Source: JBMOKU01 sp049324315 (GTDB lineage Bacteria; Bacillota; Clostridia; Peptostreptococcales; Thermotaleaceae). From it: a stretch of 64,000 nt of DNA. The translations under genes were made by a program, and so were the position numbers. Below, piece after piece: positions 52,349 to 60,976 of the stretch. The notes below the pieces were generated by a model that ran no database searches, was not told the origin of the DNA, and saw only the letters and a program-made list of their open reading frames with translations. Where the stretch lies: the NCBI GenBank assembly GCA_049324315.1, contig JBMOKU010000025.1, positions 1 through 64,000 on the forward strand, written 5' to 3'. How positions within the stretch are numbered: the first letter of the stretch is position 1; the number at the start of each line of letters is the position of its first letter.

Positions 52349-52448
52349 GTGAAAATATTGAATGATCTGCACTGTTAGGAAAGCAACATCTTTTCACGTA
52401 CAGTGTTTTCTATCTAGATGATAATGACGGACAACTCTGGGAGGCAAG

Positions 52449-54359
52449 GTGATAGACATGAGATGGAAGGATATTGTCCTGAAATTTATCAGGAATAGAG
52501 TTCGTTTGATGGATCCCCGTCCAATAAAGACTTATTTTTCTGATGAAGAAGCGAGGAACATTCTAGATGAAAGGGAAACAACTTTAAAGCTTATGGTAGA
52601 AACTGCAAACATAGGCTTCTTTGAATGGGATATCGTAAAAGGAAAACTTACGATATCAGATGAGATCTTAAAAATATTAAAGACAGACAAAGCTTACAGC
52701 GATAAGGATTTTCGCTGGATGGTAAGGAAATTTGTCAAGCCTCAATATAGAAGACGGATATATAATGAAGTCCGGAAGACAGTTACCACAGGGAGCTCAG
52801 AGACCATCGAATTGGTTATTGTGAGGGAAGACGGAGAAGAGCGATGGATCCGGGGGAAAAGCTGCTACGTTTGTGATGAGGAAAGAAAAACCCATAAATA
52901 TCTCGGTGCGGTACAAGATATAACTGAACTTAAAAAAGGTGGCATGGTCTTAGAAGATCAATATAGATTTATTAATCAGATTATAGATGCAGTACCAGAT
53001 CCGGTATTTCTCACAGATGCCAACAAAGGAACATTTAGCATCTGTAATAAGGCGTACTTTACATATACAGGGTTCAAAAGAGAAGAAGTAATCGGACATA
53101 CCATTTTTGATATACATCCTAAAGAAATGGCAGAAATGTATCAGAAAGTCAATCTTGAGTTGTTGGAAAGTAAAGGCGTAAAAATGTATGAAACAATATC
53201 TATGGATAAAAGCCACAGGGCACGGGACGTAGTTGCACGTAAAGCAGTACTGACAGATGAAGAAGAAAAACCCATAGGAATTGTAGGTGTACTCAATGAT
53301 ATCACACCCCATAAAAATACTATTCGTAGGATTGATAGATTACTTAAAATCAAGGAAGCAATGCTTGAGGTAAATCACCAAGCAGTCAATGTAACAGATA
53401 TTCATAAATTGTATGATCTGATACTGGAGAAAGTGATTGCGTTTGTTGATGGTGCACGCATTGGCTCTGTCGTGATGATTGATGATGATCAAAATCTAAA
53501 AATCGTGGCATGTAAAGGATATTCTACGCAGCATGCAGACCGCTTCTCTATACCACTAGAGGAATCTTACCAGTGGAAGGTCACAAATGGCATCATCCAA
53601 GACACAGTAATTATAAATCACATGGATCAGCAAAAGGATGTGATTATGCTGTCTACAGAAGAAAATGTAAGAATCAAGTCTATTATGAGTGGGCCAATCA
53701 TCAACGATAGACAGTTGTATGGATTTGTAAATATTGACAGTATTCAGGAGGATTCCTTCGACGAGACAGATAAAGAAATCATGGAATATATGAGAAATCA
53801 GATTGCCATCGTATTGGGAAAACGCAAATTATATGAAAAAATCAACCACTTATATAAGTATGATAAGCTGACCAATATATACAATAGGAGATTTTTTGAA
53901 GAATCCTTTGAGCAATTGTTGAAGAAAACCATGGTGAATAAAGACCGCTTTTCCTTTGCCATGTTTGATTTGAATGGGCTAAAAAACGTTAATGATACGT
54001 ATGGACATCAGGCCGGAGATTGTTTGATTCAATACTTTGCAAACAGAATTAAAGAATATAGAAAACCTATGGATATGGTGGCTAGATTTGGGGGAGATGA
54101 GTTTGTAGGTATTTTCATCGATAAGGAACCGGAAGATCTGGAAGAAGAATTAGAAATAATGATAAAAGATTTAGAGGAAAATCCGATTCAAATGAATAAA
54201 GGAGAATTTGTATGCAGCTTTAGTTATGGTATTGCTTTGTTTCCTCAAGACGGAAATACCTATGATCAACTGGTGAAAGCCGCTGATGAAAAAATGTATG
54301 AACACAAGAGAAAAATGAAAAGCAAAATGGTAAAAATGAAAAATAAATTGTACATGTGA
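52449..54359 (+). CDS. PAS-PAS-GAF-GGDEF diguanylate cyclase, paralog 2
   Basis: A 636-aa protein with the same domain order as the preceding gene and an intact ARFGGDEFVGIF active site. The paralogs share linkers such as RIDRLLKIKEAMLEVNHQAV and ETDKEIMEYMRNQIAI, showing a tandem duplication; sensory domains have diverged more. Start ambiguous: GTG 52449 after GGGAGG, or ATG 52458 after AAGGTGA. The stop is followed at once by the aminopeptidase gene. Confidence 0.9.
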   Translation: MIDMRWKDIVLKFIRNRVRLMDPRPIKTYFSDEEARNILDERETTLKLMVETANIGFFEWDIVKGKLTISDEILKILKTDKAYSDKDFRWMVRKFVKPQYRRRIYNEVRKTVTTGSSETIELVIVREDGEERWIRGKSCYVCDEERKTHKYLGAVQDITELKKGGMVLEDQYRFINQIIDAVPDPVFLTDANKGTFSICNKAYFTYTGFKREEVIGHTIFDIHPKEMAEMYQKVNLELLESKGVKMYETISMDKSHRARDVVARKAVLTDEEEKPIGIVGVLNDITPHKNTIRRIDRLLKIKEAMLEVNHQAVNVTDIHKLYDLILEKVIAFVDGARIGSVVMIDDDQNLKIVACKGYSTQHADRFSIPLEESYQWKVTNGIIQDTVIINHMDQQKDVIMLSTEENVRIKSIMSGPIINDRQLYGFVNIDSIQEDSFDETDKEIMEYMRNQIAIVLGKRKLYEKINHLYKYDKLTNIYNRRFFEESFEQLLKKTMVNKDRFSFAMFDLNGLKNVNDTYGHQAGDCLIQYFANRIKEYRKPMDMVARFGGDEFVGIFIDKEPEDLEEELEIMIKDLEENPIQMNKGEFVCSFSYGIALFPQDGNTYDQLVKAADEKMYEHKRKMKSKMVKMKNKLYM

Positions 54360-54374
54360 ATGGGGGTAAAAGGG

Positions 54375-55193
54375 ATGAAGGTTTATATTTCGGCGGATAT
54401 TGAGGGGATTTGCGGAATTGTTAACAGAAGTCATATCAATCCACAAGGCCATGATTATCAAAGAGCCAGGATGTTAATGACAAAAGAGGTTAATGCAGCC
54501 ATCGAAGGTGCGACTCAAACTGGTGCAGTAGAAATTGTGGTGAATGACTCTCATGGACCAATGACAAATATACTTATCGAAGAACTGCATCCACAGGCAC
54601 AGCTCATTACAGGCACACCAAAAAAACTTGGCATGATGGAAGGAATAGATCATACCTTTGATGCCGTTATATTCGTAGGATATCATGGAAAAATGAACAG
54701 CGCCGGTGTATTGAGCCACTCCTATGATGGTGGTGTTATCTCAGGTATTTGCATCAATGATAGGGAAGTAGGAGAGTTTGGATTAAACGGAATGGTGGCA
54801 GGACATTTTGGGGTGCCTGTGGTAGCTGTTACCGGAGATCATATATTAGCAGAAGAAGTACAAGGGTTTAACTTGGGTATAAAAACAGTCGTTGTTAAAA
54901 CAGCATTAGGAAGATATACCGCAAAATGTATGAATCCGACAAAGGCATGCAAATTGATTCAGAATACTGTAAAAATAGGCTTGGAGGAGAGGCCACTGAT
55001 AACGCCTCTTATAATGGAAAAACCCATTTCCTTAGAAATGACATTTTTAAACAGCGGTTTGGCAGAAACAGCAGCTATCATGCCAGGCACACAAATGATT
55101 GCTCCAAACAAGGTGCGTTATATCGGCCAAGACATGCTGGAAATTTATCGAGCAAGGATGGCTATGACGCTAATGGCTGAGTCGGTGCTTTAA
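54375..55193 (+). CDS. D-aminopeptidase, M55 family (DppA-like)
   Basis: A 272-aa zinc D-aminopeptidase. The N-terminal metal motif SADIEGICG, the HGPMTN segment and the metal-site GYHGKM and VTGDHILAEE regions match DppA, which releases D-Ala from peptides as homodecamers in the cytoplasm. In Bacillus DppA is linked to adaptation to starvation and sporulation. ATG 54375 is preferred (GGGGG upstream); ATG 54360 directly abuts the previous stop. Confidence 0.88.
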   Translation: MKVYISADIEGICGIVNRSHINPQGHDYQRARMLMTKEVNAAIEGATQTGAVEIVVNDSHGPMTNILIEELHPQAQLITGTPKKLGMMEGIDHTFDAVIFVGYHGKMNSAGVLSHSYDGGVISGICINDREVGEFGLNGMVAGHFGVPVVAVTGDHILAEEVQGFNLGIKTVVVKTALGRYTAKCMNPTKACKLIQNTVKIGLEERPLITPLIMEKPISLEMTFLNSGLAETAAIMPGTQMIAPNKVRYIGQDMLEIYRARMAMTLMAESVL

Positions 55194-55302
55194 GGAATAT
55201 GAATTTATAAAATTATGTTTGAAAATCAAATAAAAAGGGAATTAAAGAGTATATAGAGTTTTTTATTACATAGGATCCAATGATTTTGGGAAGGTGAGGA
55301 TT

Positions 55303-55608
55303 ATGGAAACGGTATCAAGTATTATACAATTGTTTGTTATCATTTTCTTCGTTAGGACGCTGCTGAACTTCTATCGTAGATTTTTACAGACACGGGATAC
55401 TGAGGAATCAGGAGAATATATGGAATCAAGTACAGGCATAGATGATGAGATCGAAAAAGAAATTGCTATTGAAATGGTACATGACGAAATATGTGGCAGA
55501 TCGATACCGAAGAATAAATCCTATATCTTACCGAAGCCTGATAAGACCTATCATTTTTGCAGCTGGGAATGTCGACAAAAATTTATCGATGATCATAGAA
55601 AAAAATAA
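55303..55608 (+). CDS. small membrane-anchored protein with YHS/TRASH-like Cys domain
   Basis: A 101-aa protein: one N-terminal membrane helix (SIIQLFVIIFFVRTLLNF), an acidic linker, then a C-terminal metal-binding-like module with HDEICGRSIPKN, later TYHFCSWECRQKF. The Cys spacing and YHFCSxxC motif resemble YHS/TRASH domains, which bind transition metals. Function unknown. ATG 55303 follows GGAAGGTGAGG; a GTG 9 nt upstream is in the same frame. Confidence 0.7.
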   Translation: METVSSIIQLFVIIFFVRTLLNFYRRFLQTRDTEESGEYMESSTGIDDEIEKEIAIEMVHDEICGRSIPKNKSYILPKPDKTYHFCSWECRQKFIDDHRKK

Positions 55609-55611
55609 ATA

Positions 55612-55655
55612 TGACCTCCTTATTGATACAAAAAATCAGTGAGGAGGCTTTTATT
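55612..55655 (+). terminator. terminator after the YHS-like gene
   Basis: CCTCCTTATTGAT pairs with ATCAGTGAGGAGG (G-U pairs included), followed by CTTTTATTT. Confidence 0.75.
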
Positions 55656-55695
55656 TGCAATGATACTAGGACTATAGGACTAATTTGCTATTTTT

Positions 55696-55748
55696 TTCGA
55701 CGGGCAGGATTTGACGAAAAAATGACGAATTAACAATATGGTGTCGAA
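55696..55748 (+). promoter_or_regulatory. agr locus 2 promoter with clustered Spo0A-box-like sites
   Basis: TTGACG (55711-55716), 17 bp, CAATAT (55734-55739) form a promoter. Overlapping it are TGACGAA at 55712 and 55723 (one mismatch to the 0A box), a perfect TGTCGAA at 55742-55748, and TTCGACG at 55696 (one mismatch, reverse). Four sites within 53 bp, two overlapping the -35/spacer, suggest Spo0A control. Confidence 0.5.
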
Positions 55749-55796
55749 TAATGTATATTCCTAGCGTCCGGCAATTGTTGAAAGGAGACCTAATAA

Positions 55797-56258
55797 ATGT
55801 TAAAATTACCCATAATAGCATTGTTTTTGAGGACAATCCCAGAGGGGATTTTGGTAATATTTGCAAGTCATGTAATTCATGGCTACCAGTTAAATCTAAA
55901 ACGTATATTGCTAACTGGAGGTATTTTAGGAGTATGTACCTACATTGCAAGACTCTTGCCAGTACATTTCGGAGTCCATACCATTATCTTGCTCAGTGCC
56001 CTTATCTTCTTATTAGTTAAGATGCATGGTTTTAATACATCCAAAGCGATTACCTCGGCTTTATTAAGTTTTATAATTTTATCGATTAGTGATTTGATTT
56101 TAGTGTTTATGTATGTAAATGTACTTAAAATGTCTACAGATGTATTATTAGACATGTCTACTAAAAGCATCCTATTGGGATTGCCATCTTTGTTTCTGTT
56201 GTTGATAATTCTAGTACCTGTACATTTCGTAAGGCAAAGCAGAAAAAGGCAGGTATGA
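55797..56258 (+). CDS. agr-associated 5-TM membrane protein, locus 2
   Basis: A 153-aa protein of about five membrane helices and a basic C-terminus (RQSRKRQV). It is homologous to the locus 1 protein at 11817-12305, sharing the RILLTGGILG helix, an Arg before HFGVHTIILL and a similar helix order. Here no kinase follows; instead agrB overlaps its 3' end by 4 nt. It probably binds or senses the locus 2 peptide or helps the protease; unproven. GAAAGGAG precedes the ATG. Confidence 0.75.
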   Translation: MLKLPIIALFLRTIPEGILVIFASHVIHGYQLNLKRILLTGGILGVCTYIARLLPVHFGVHTIILLSALIFLLVKMHGFNTSKAITSALLSFIILSISDLILVFMYVNVLKMSTDVLLDMSTKSILLGLPSLFLLLIILVPVHFVRQSRKRQV

Positions 56259-56926
56259 CCATGTATGGAATCGAAAGGGCATCAAATTTTCTAGCATATC
56301 ATATTTCCATGTTGTTGGATTATGATAAGGATCATGAAGAAGTATTGGCTTATGGAGCTTTTGTAATAATACAAACCTTTATAAATATATTATGTGTTGT
56401 TATATTCGGAAAAATATTCGGGGTGACATTGGAGGCATTAATTATATCGATTGTTGCTTCATTATTAAGAAAGTACTCTGGAGGTGTCCACGCTACTAGC
56501 CCCGGTAGATGTATCGCAATCGGAACGATTGGTTTTGTTGGGATGGCGCTCTTGGTAGATCTTCTTGTAAGAACGAATATTACTTTTGTGGCTGTTTCAA
56601 ATGTACTTAGCTTATTATCTGTTATTTTTATCATTACTAAATATGCACCTGTTGATACTCCGGATAAACGAATAGTCGATAAAGCTAAAAGAGAACGTCT
56701 AAGAAGGCAAGCATTGGAGGCACTAGCTTTTTTGACTCTTCTACAAATAATATTTTGGCTTTTATATTTTTATTTTCAATTTAGTATTCTATTAAACCTA
56801 ATAATTTCTATTTGTTTAGGAGTGATTTGGCAAAGCTTTACATTAACAGCTTTGGGACATGCTTTTATAATAAGGTTAGATATGATTTTTAAAGATATCT
56901 ATTTAATTATAGGGGGTGAACGATAA
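56255..56926 (+). CDS. agrB: AgrB-like autoinducing-peptide processing protease, locus 2
   Basis: A 223-aa membrane cysteine protease, paralog of the locus 1 AgrB. Catalytic His79 and Cys86 lie in YSGGVHATSPGRC with the required spacing, and KYAPVDTPDKRI is the conserved loop. Its ATG overlaps the 5-TM gene stop, and its stop overlaps the agrD start (TAATG), so all three are translationally coupled. Confidence 0.92.
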   Translation: MTMYGIERASNFLAYHISMLLDYDKDHEEVLAYGAFVIIQTFINILCVVIFGKIFGVTLEALIISIVASLLRKYSGGVHATSPGRCIAIGTIGFVGMALLVDLLVRTNITFVAVSNVLSLLSVIFIITKYAPVDTPDKRIVDKAKRERLRRQALEALAFLTLLQIIFWLLYFYFQFSILLNLIISICLGVIWQSFTLTALGHAFIIRLDMIFKDIYLIIGGER

Positions 56927-57063
56927 TGAAAAGGAAATTTATTATGATGTTGGCCATATTTGGAGCTGCAGCAATGACATTTTTTGCCAACACGACAGCT
57001 GCATCCGCATGTATTTTTGGCGCATATCAGCCGAAAGAACCAAAAATACTCCAGAATAAGTAG
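56926..57063 (+). CDS. agrD: AgrD-like cyclic lactone autoinducer precursor, locus 2
   Basis: A 45-aa peptide: basic start MKRKF, a hydrophobic helix (MMLAIFGAAAMTFFANTTAA), then Cys29 in SACIFGAYQPKEPK. The predicted signal ring is CIFGA, cut before YQPKEP, differing from locus 1 (CSTLA). Preceded by GGGGGTGAA. The first base of its ATG is the last base of the agrB stop. Confidence 0.9.
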   Translation: MKRKFIMMLAIFGAAAMTFFANTTAASACIFGAYQPKEPKILQNK

Positions 57064-57096
57064 ATATAAGAGGTCAAAATATGGCCTCTTATATAT
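57064..57096 (+). terminator. terminator after agr locus 2
   Basis: ATATAAGAGG pairs with CCTCTTATAT; the following tail is T-rich but interrupted, so read-through into the next gene is possible. Confidence 0.6.
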
Positions 57097-57132
57097 TATT
57101 TATCTATGAATACCATTTGGATAAAGGTGAAA

Positions 57133-58857
57133 ATGATGAATCATTATGAAGATAGTCGACAGAAAAAAATATATGAGACAATTTCTATTGTAAAGCTGCT
57201 ATCGATATTGATCTGCGGTATAATTATTTTTAGTGTATATGGAGAAAGTAAATATCACATTGAGGTTTTAAACCGAAATAATATTGATATTATTGCAATA
57301 GGTCTTGTAAGCTTTGTAGTTTTATTGCTGATTTATCAATCCTGGTTTTTTTCTTCATCGAAAAAGTTAGCACATAAAAACTTGAACATGAAAGATCTAT
57401 TTGAAACTTTTATTTTTATTACGGTTTTTACAATTCTAATCATTTTTTCTGGAGGACACCAAAGTCAACATAAGATTATCTTTTTATTTATTATCATAAC
57501 GTCTACAATGCAGTTTGGAACTCTGTATGGCATGCTAACTGCAGGTGTAAGCGGAAGTATTGTATTGCTGATTGATTTTTTTGCCATTCAAGGAATAACT
57601 GTTAATACCTACTTTGAAACCGATTTGGTATTAGTGGCGATATTCCTCCTTACTGCGTGGTTGTTGGGGGACTATGTAAAGGTAGAAAAAGACTTTCGAG
57701 AATATCTACGAGGACTTGTTAACAAGGACGAATTAACAGGTTTATTTAATCATCGATATTTTCAAGATGTAATGAGTCGGGAAATTGAGAGAGCAGAGAA
57801 GATAGAGGAGCCTGTATCTCTTTTATTTATAGATATTGATTATTTTAAGCTGTATAATGATTTGTACGGTCATCTTCAAGGTGATCAGATTCTCAAAGAA
57901 TTGGGTCATATCATTAATAAATGTGTACGGACTCAGGATATTGTATCAAGATACGGTGGCGAAGAATTTGCCGTTATTATGCCGGATACAACAGAGGAAG
58001 AAGCAATGGCATTAGGAGAAAAAATACGTAAATCGGTAGAAAATCAGACTTTTCATGGAGAAGAAAATATGCCTTCAGGAAAGTTGACGGTTTCCATAGG
58101 TATATCATCCTATCCTGAAAAAGCAAAAAATAAGCTGGAGCTTATCAATAGTACAGATGATGCGCTGTACCGTGCAAAATTCTTTAATAAAAACAGGGTG
58201 GAGATATATGTTTCCATCCTTGAAGAATTGAAAAATGATATTGAAACAGAACATATCGATCTTATTAGCTCTATAAAAACCCTGATTAGTGTCATCAACG
58301 CAAAGGACCGCTACACCTATGGACATACAGAGAGAGTTGTGATTTACTGCGGACTAGCTGCTGAGAAATTAGGGTTGTCTGAAGACGAGAAAAGAACTTT
58401 AAAATATGGTGCGTATCTACATGATATAGGAAAAATTCAAATTCCGAAGGATGTTTTGAATAAACGCATGAGATTAACGGATGAGGAATGGCAGTCGATT
58501 AAGCAGCATCCGGAGCATGGAGTAGATATTATTAAACCGGTGACTTCTTTAGATACAGTGGTGCCGCTGATACTTCACCATCATGAGCGGTTTGACGGAA
58601 ACGGCTATCCTGGTGGGTTGATGGGAGAGTCTATACCTTATCTTGCAAGGGTACTCAGTGTGGCAGACAGCTTTGATGCTATGACCTCGAACAGACCGTA
58701 TCAGACGAGAAAAAGCTACGAGCAGGCCATTGAAGAATTGCAGCGCTGCAGCGGCAGCCAGTTTGATCCCCAAATTGTTAAAAGCTTTATCGAAGTTATT
58801 GAAGAGAATTATGAATCACTGGATTCGTTTAAATACGAAGCCCATGTTTTTATGTAG
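57133..58857 (+). CDS. membrane GGDEF / HD-GYP c-di-GMP turnover protein
   Basis: A 574-aa protein: about six membrane helices (to residue 180), then a GGDEF domain (about 200-365) with an intact GGEEF motif (SRYGGEEFAVIMP). A C-terminal HD-GYP domain (about 395-565) has HDIGKIQIP and HHHERFDGNGYPGG. Both halves look active, so it could make or degrade c-di-GMP depending on the membrane input. ATG 57133 (AAAGGTG upstream) is preferred over an ATG at 57106. It lies 70 nt after agr locus 2. Confidence 0.9.
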   Translation: MMNHYEDSRQKKIYETISIVKLLSILICGIIIFSVYGESKYHIEVLNRNNIDIIAIGLVSFVVLLLIYQSWFFSSSKKLAHKNLNMKDLFETFIFITVFTILIIFSGGHQSQHKIIFLFIIITSTMQFGTLYGMLTAGVSGSIVLLIDFFAIQGITVNTYFETDLVLVAIFLLTAWLLGDYVKVEKDFREYLRGLVNKDELTGLFNHRYFQDVMSREIERAEKIEEPVSLLFIDIDYFKLYNDLYGHLQGDQILKELGHIINKCVRTQDIVSRYGGEEFAVIMPDTTEEEAMALGEKIRKSVENQTFHGEENMPSGKLTVSIGISSYPEKAKNKLELINSTDDALYRAKFFNKNRVEIYVSILEELKNDIETEHIDLISSIKTLISVINAKDRYTYGHTERVVIYCGLAAEKLGLSEDEKRTLKYGAYLHDIGKIQIPKDVLNKRMRLTDEEWQSIKQHPEHGVDIIKPVTSLDTVVPLILHHHERFDGNGYPGGLMGESIPYLARVLSVADSFDAMTSNRPYQTRKSYEQAIEELQRCSGSQFDPQIVKSFIEVIEENYESLDSFKYEAHVFM

Positions 58858-58863
58858 GACATA

Positions 58864-58917
58864 AAAAAACGATTAGTCAGCGTATTCTTTAAAATGCCCT
58901 GTCTAATCGTTTTTCAA
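58864..58917 (+). terminator. terminator of the GGDEF/HD-GYP gene
   Basis: AAAACGATTAG and CTAATCGTTTTT close a long loop. Confidence 0.6.
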
Positions 58918-58999
58918 ATTCTATCTGGTACATTTTCTTATCTACTGCATGATACGAATCAAGAACTTCTGTTTGATATTTAAAAATGTATTTCCCTTC

Positions 59000-59026
59000 G
59001 TAGGGATCGACGCCCTCGTCGATCCG
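59000..59026. repeat. GTAGGG-type short palindrome, copy 1
   Basis: GTAGGGATCGACG and CGTCGATCC pair around CCCT. It has the same layout as the element at 62274-62300. Confidence 0.55.
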
Positions 59027-59060
59027 AAAAAATTGTATAACGATTCTCAACAAAGCGCAA

Positions 59061-59087
59061 TAAAAAAGCCCTCTTTTCAGAGGGCCT
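59061..59087 (-). terminator. terminator of the AGCS symporter gene
   Basis: On the minus strand GCCCTC and GAGGGC pair, followed by a six-T run. Confidence 0.85.
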
Positions 59088-59102
59088 TTGTTCTAAGTAA
59101 AC

Positions 59103-60545
59103 TTATTTTTTTGTGCTGTAGCCAGCCCAGAAATCTGCGTTTTTCACGCCAAGCTTTGTTGAATCGTATACTGGATCTTTGCCGACAGCTTTTTGCTCTT
59201 CATAGTCTTTAAGACACTGAATTGCAGGTTTTTGTAAGATAATAATAGCGATGATATTTAACCATGCCATCAAACCAACACCAACGTCACCAAGACCCCA
59301 TGCCAATGAAGCAGTTTTCACAGATCCATAGTAAATGGAAGCCAGCAACACAACTCTTGTGATGTTAATCATCATCTTTCTAGTAGAACCATTCTTGAAA
59401 AGATAAGCGATGTTAACCTCAGCATAGTAGTAGTATGCCATTAAGGTTGTGAAAGCGAAGAAGAATAACGCGATGGCAACGAATCCACTTCCAAGTCCAG
59501 GCATGAAGGAGTCAACAGCCATTTGTGTATAAGCCGGACCAATATCAACGCCAGGGATGTTTTCTACAAGGAAAGTACCATCTGGAGCTGTTACATTGTA
59601 CATGCCTGTAATGATGATCATGAATGCTGTTGCAGAACATACGAATAATGTATCAACATATACTGAGAAAGCTTGTACTAAACCTTGCTTCGCTGGGTGG
59701 GAAACCTCAGCAGCAGCAGCGGCCATAGGACCAGTACCTTGTCCTGCTTCGTTGGAGTAGATACCACGTTTTACCCCCCAGGAGATTGCTGTACCCAAGA
59801 TACCGCCAAATACCTGATGTGCACCAAAAGCACTGCTGAAAATCAAGCCGAATACTGCAGGCACTTTTGAGATATTCATAAAGATGATGACAAGAGCAAC
59901 AAGAATATATGCACCAGCCATGAAAGGAACAATCAATTCTGCGGCTTTACCGATACGCTTAACGCCACCAAAGATGATTAAGCCTAATAAAGCAACGATA
60001 ATACCACCAGTGATAAATGGACTAACACCAAATGCATTTTGAACACCTGCAGCGATACTGTTAGATTGGACACCTGGTAAGAAGAAGCCCATTGCGATTA
60101 CAGTAGAAACTGCAAATATTACGGCATACCATTTCATGCCCATACCTTTTTCGATGTAGTAGGAAGGACCTCCACGATACTCGCCATCAATTTCTTGCTT
60201 GTAAATTTGTGCAAGAACGGATTCAACGAAAGCTGAACCTGCACCTAGGAAAGCGATTGCCCACATCCAGAACACTGCTCCCGGACCACCCATTGCGATG
60301 GCTGTAGCAACACCGGCGATGTTACCGGTACCAACACGACCGGAAATAGCAAGGGCAAATGCTTGGAATGAAGAAACCCCTTGATCAGATGACTTACTGC
60401 CAAATAATAATGTTACCATTTCTTTGATGTGACGTACTTGCAGGAAACGGGTAATCACGGAGAAATATAGACCAACGCCTAAACATAAATAAATAAGTGC
60501 CTTACTCCAGAGTATCCCGTTTAATGCATCCACCAATTGAGCCAT
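59103..60545 (-). CDS. sodium:alanine/glycine symporter (AGCS family)
   Basis: A 480-aa secondary transporter with about ten helices that imports alanine or glycine with Na+. Family motifs are SGRVGTGNIAGVATAIAMGGPGAVFWMW (beginning and end clear), the Na+ site region, and RGIYSNEAGQGTGPMAAAAA in its conserved form. GGAGGTG lies just before ATG 60545; an ATG at 60560 would place that Shine-Dalgarno inside the gene. Single-gene unit. Confidence 0.93.
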   Translation of the reverse strand: MAQLVDALNGILWSKALIYLCLGVGLYFSVITRFLQVRHIKEMVTLLFGSKSSDQGVSSFQAFALAISGRVGTGNIAGVATAIAMGGPGAVFWMWAIAFLGAGSAFVESVLAQIYKQEIDGEYRGGPSYYIEKGMGMKWYAVIFAVSTVIAMGFFLPGVQSNSIAAGVQNAFGVSPFITGGIIVALLGLIIFGGVKRIGKAAELIVPFMAGAYILVALVIIFMNISKVPAVFGLIFSSAFGAHQVFGGILGTAISWGVKRGIYSNEAGQGTGPMAAAAAEVSHPAKQGLVQAFSVYVDTLFVCSATAFMIIITGMYNVTAPDGTFLVENIPGVDIGPAYTQMAVDSFMPGLGSGFVAIALFFFAFTTLMAYYYYAEVNIAYLFKNGSTRKMMINITRVVLLASIYYGSVKTASLAWGLGDVGVGLMAWLNIIAIIILQKPAIQCLKDYEEQKAVGKDPVYDSTKLGVKNADFWAGYSTKK

Positions 60546-60597
60546 AAAATCCACCTCCATAAAATATTAAAATATTGTTACAGATGTTACAATTATG

Positions 60598-60626
60598 ATA
60601 ATACTATAATTTGTGAAAAAGTTCAA
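60598..60626 (-). promoter_or_regulatory. sigma-A promoter of the AGCS symporter
   Basis: On the minus strand TTGAAC (60626-60621), 17 bp, TATTAT (60603-60598). The remaining gap to 60976 contains an AGCCTTC/GAAGGCT hairpin (about 60779-60816) and a TATAAT at 60926 that may serve the next gene. Confidence 0.7.
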
Positions 60627-60976
60627 TGTAATAAATTTTTTTTTGCGTATTGTATATATTTTCAGCATTCAAAAAAGATTCTAACAAATTATAAACTACC
60701 ATAATTGCAAGCCTTACAACGAGGAAAAAAACTAACTTCATTCATAAATATAATATTATCCGCAAGAATATGTTAGAGAGCCTTCAATAGTTGTTAAAGC
60801 TGTGTAGAAGGCTTGGCAAAATCTTTCAAATAATGGGTTTAGATATTCTTGTCGATAATAAAACTAAATCTTACATAATTCTTTTTGTACAAACTCTTTC
60901 AAACAAATCTGTTTTTATTGTATGATATAATATAAGCAATTATTTATTTTCTTAATCATGAGGAGTGTGGTATATT

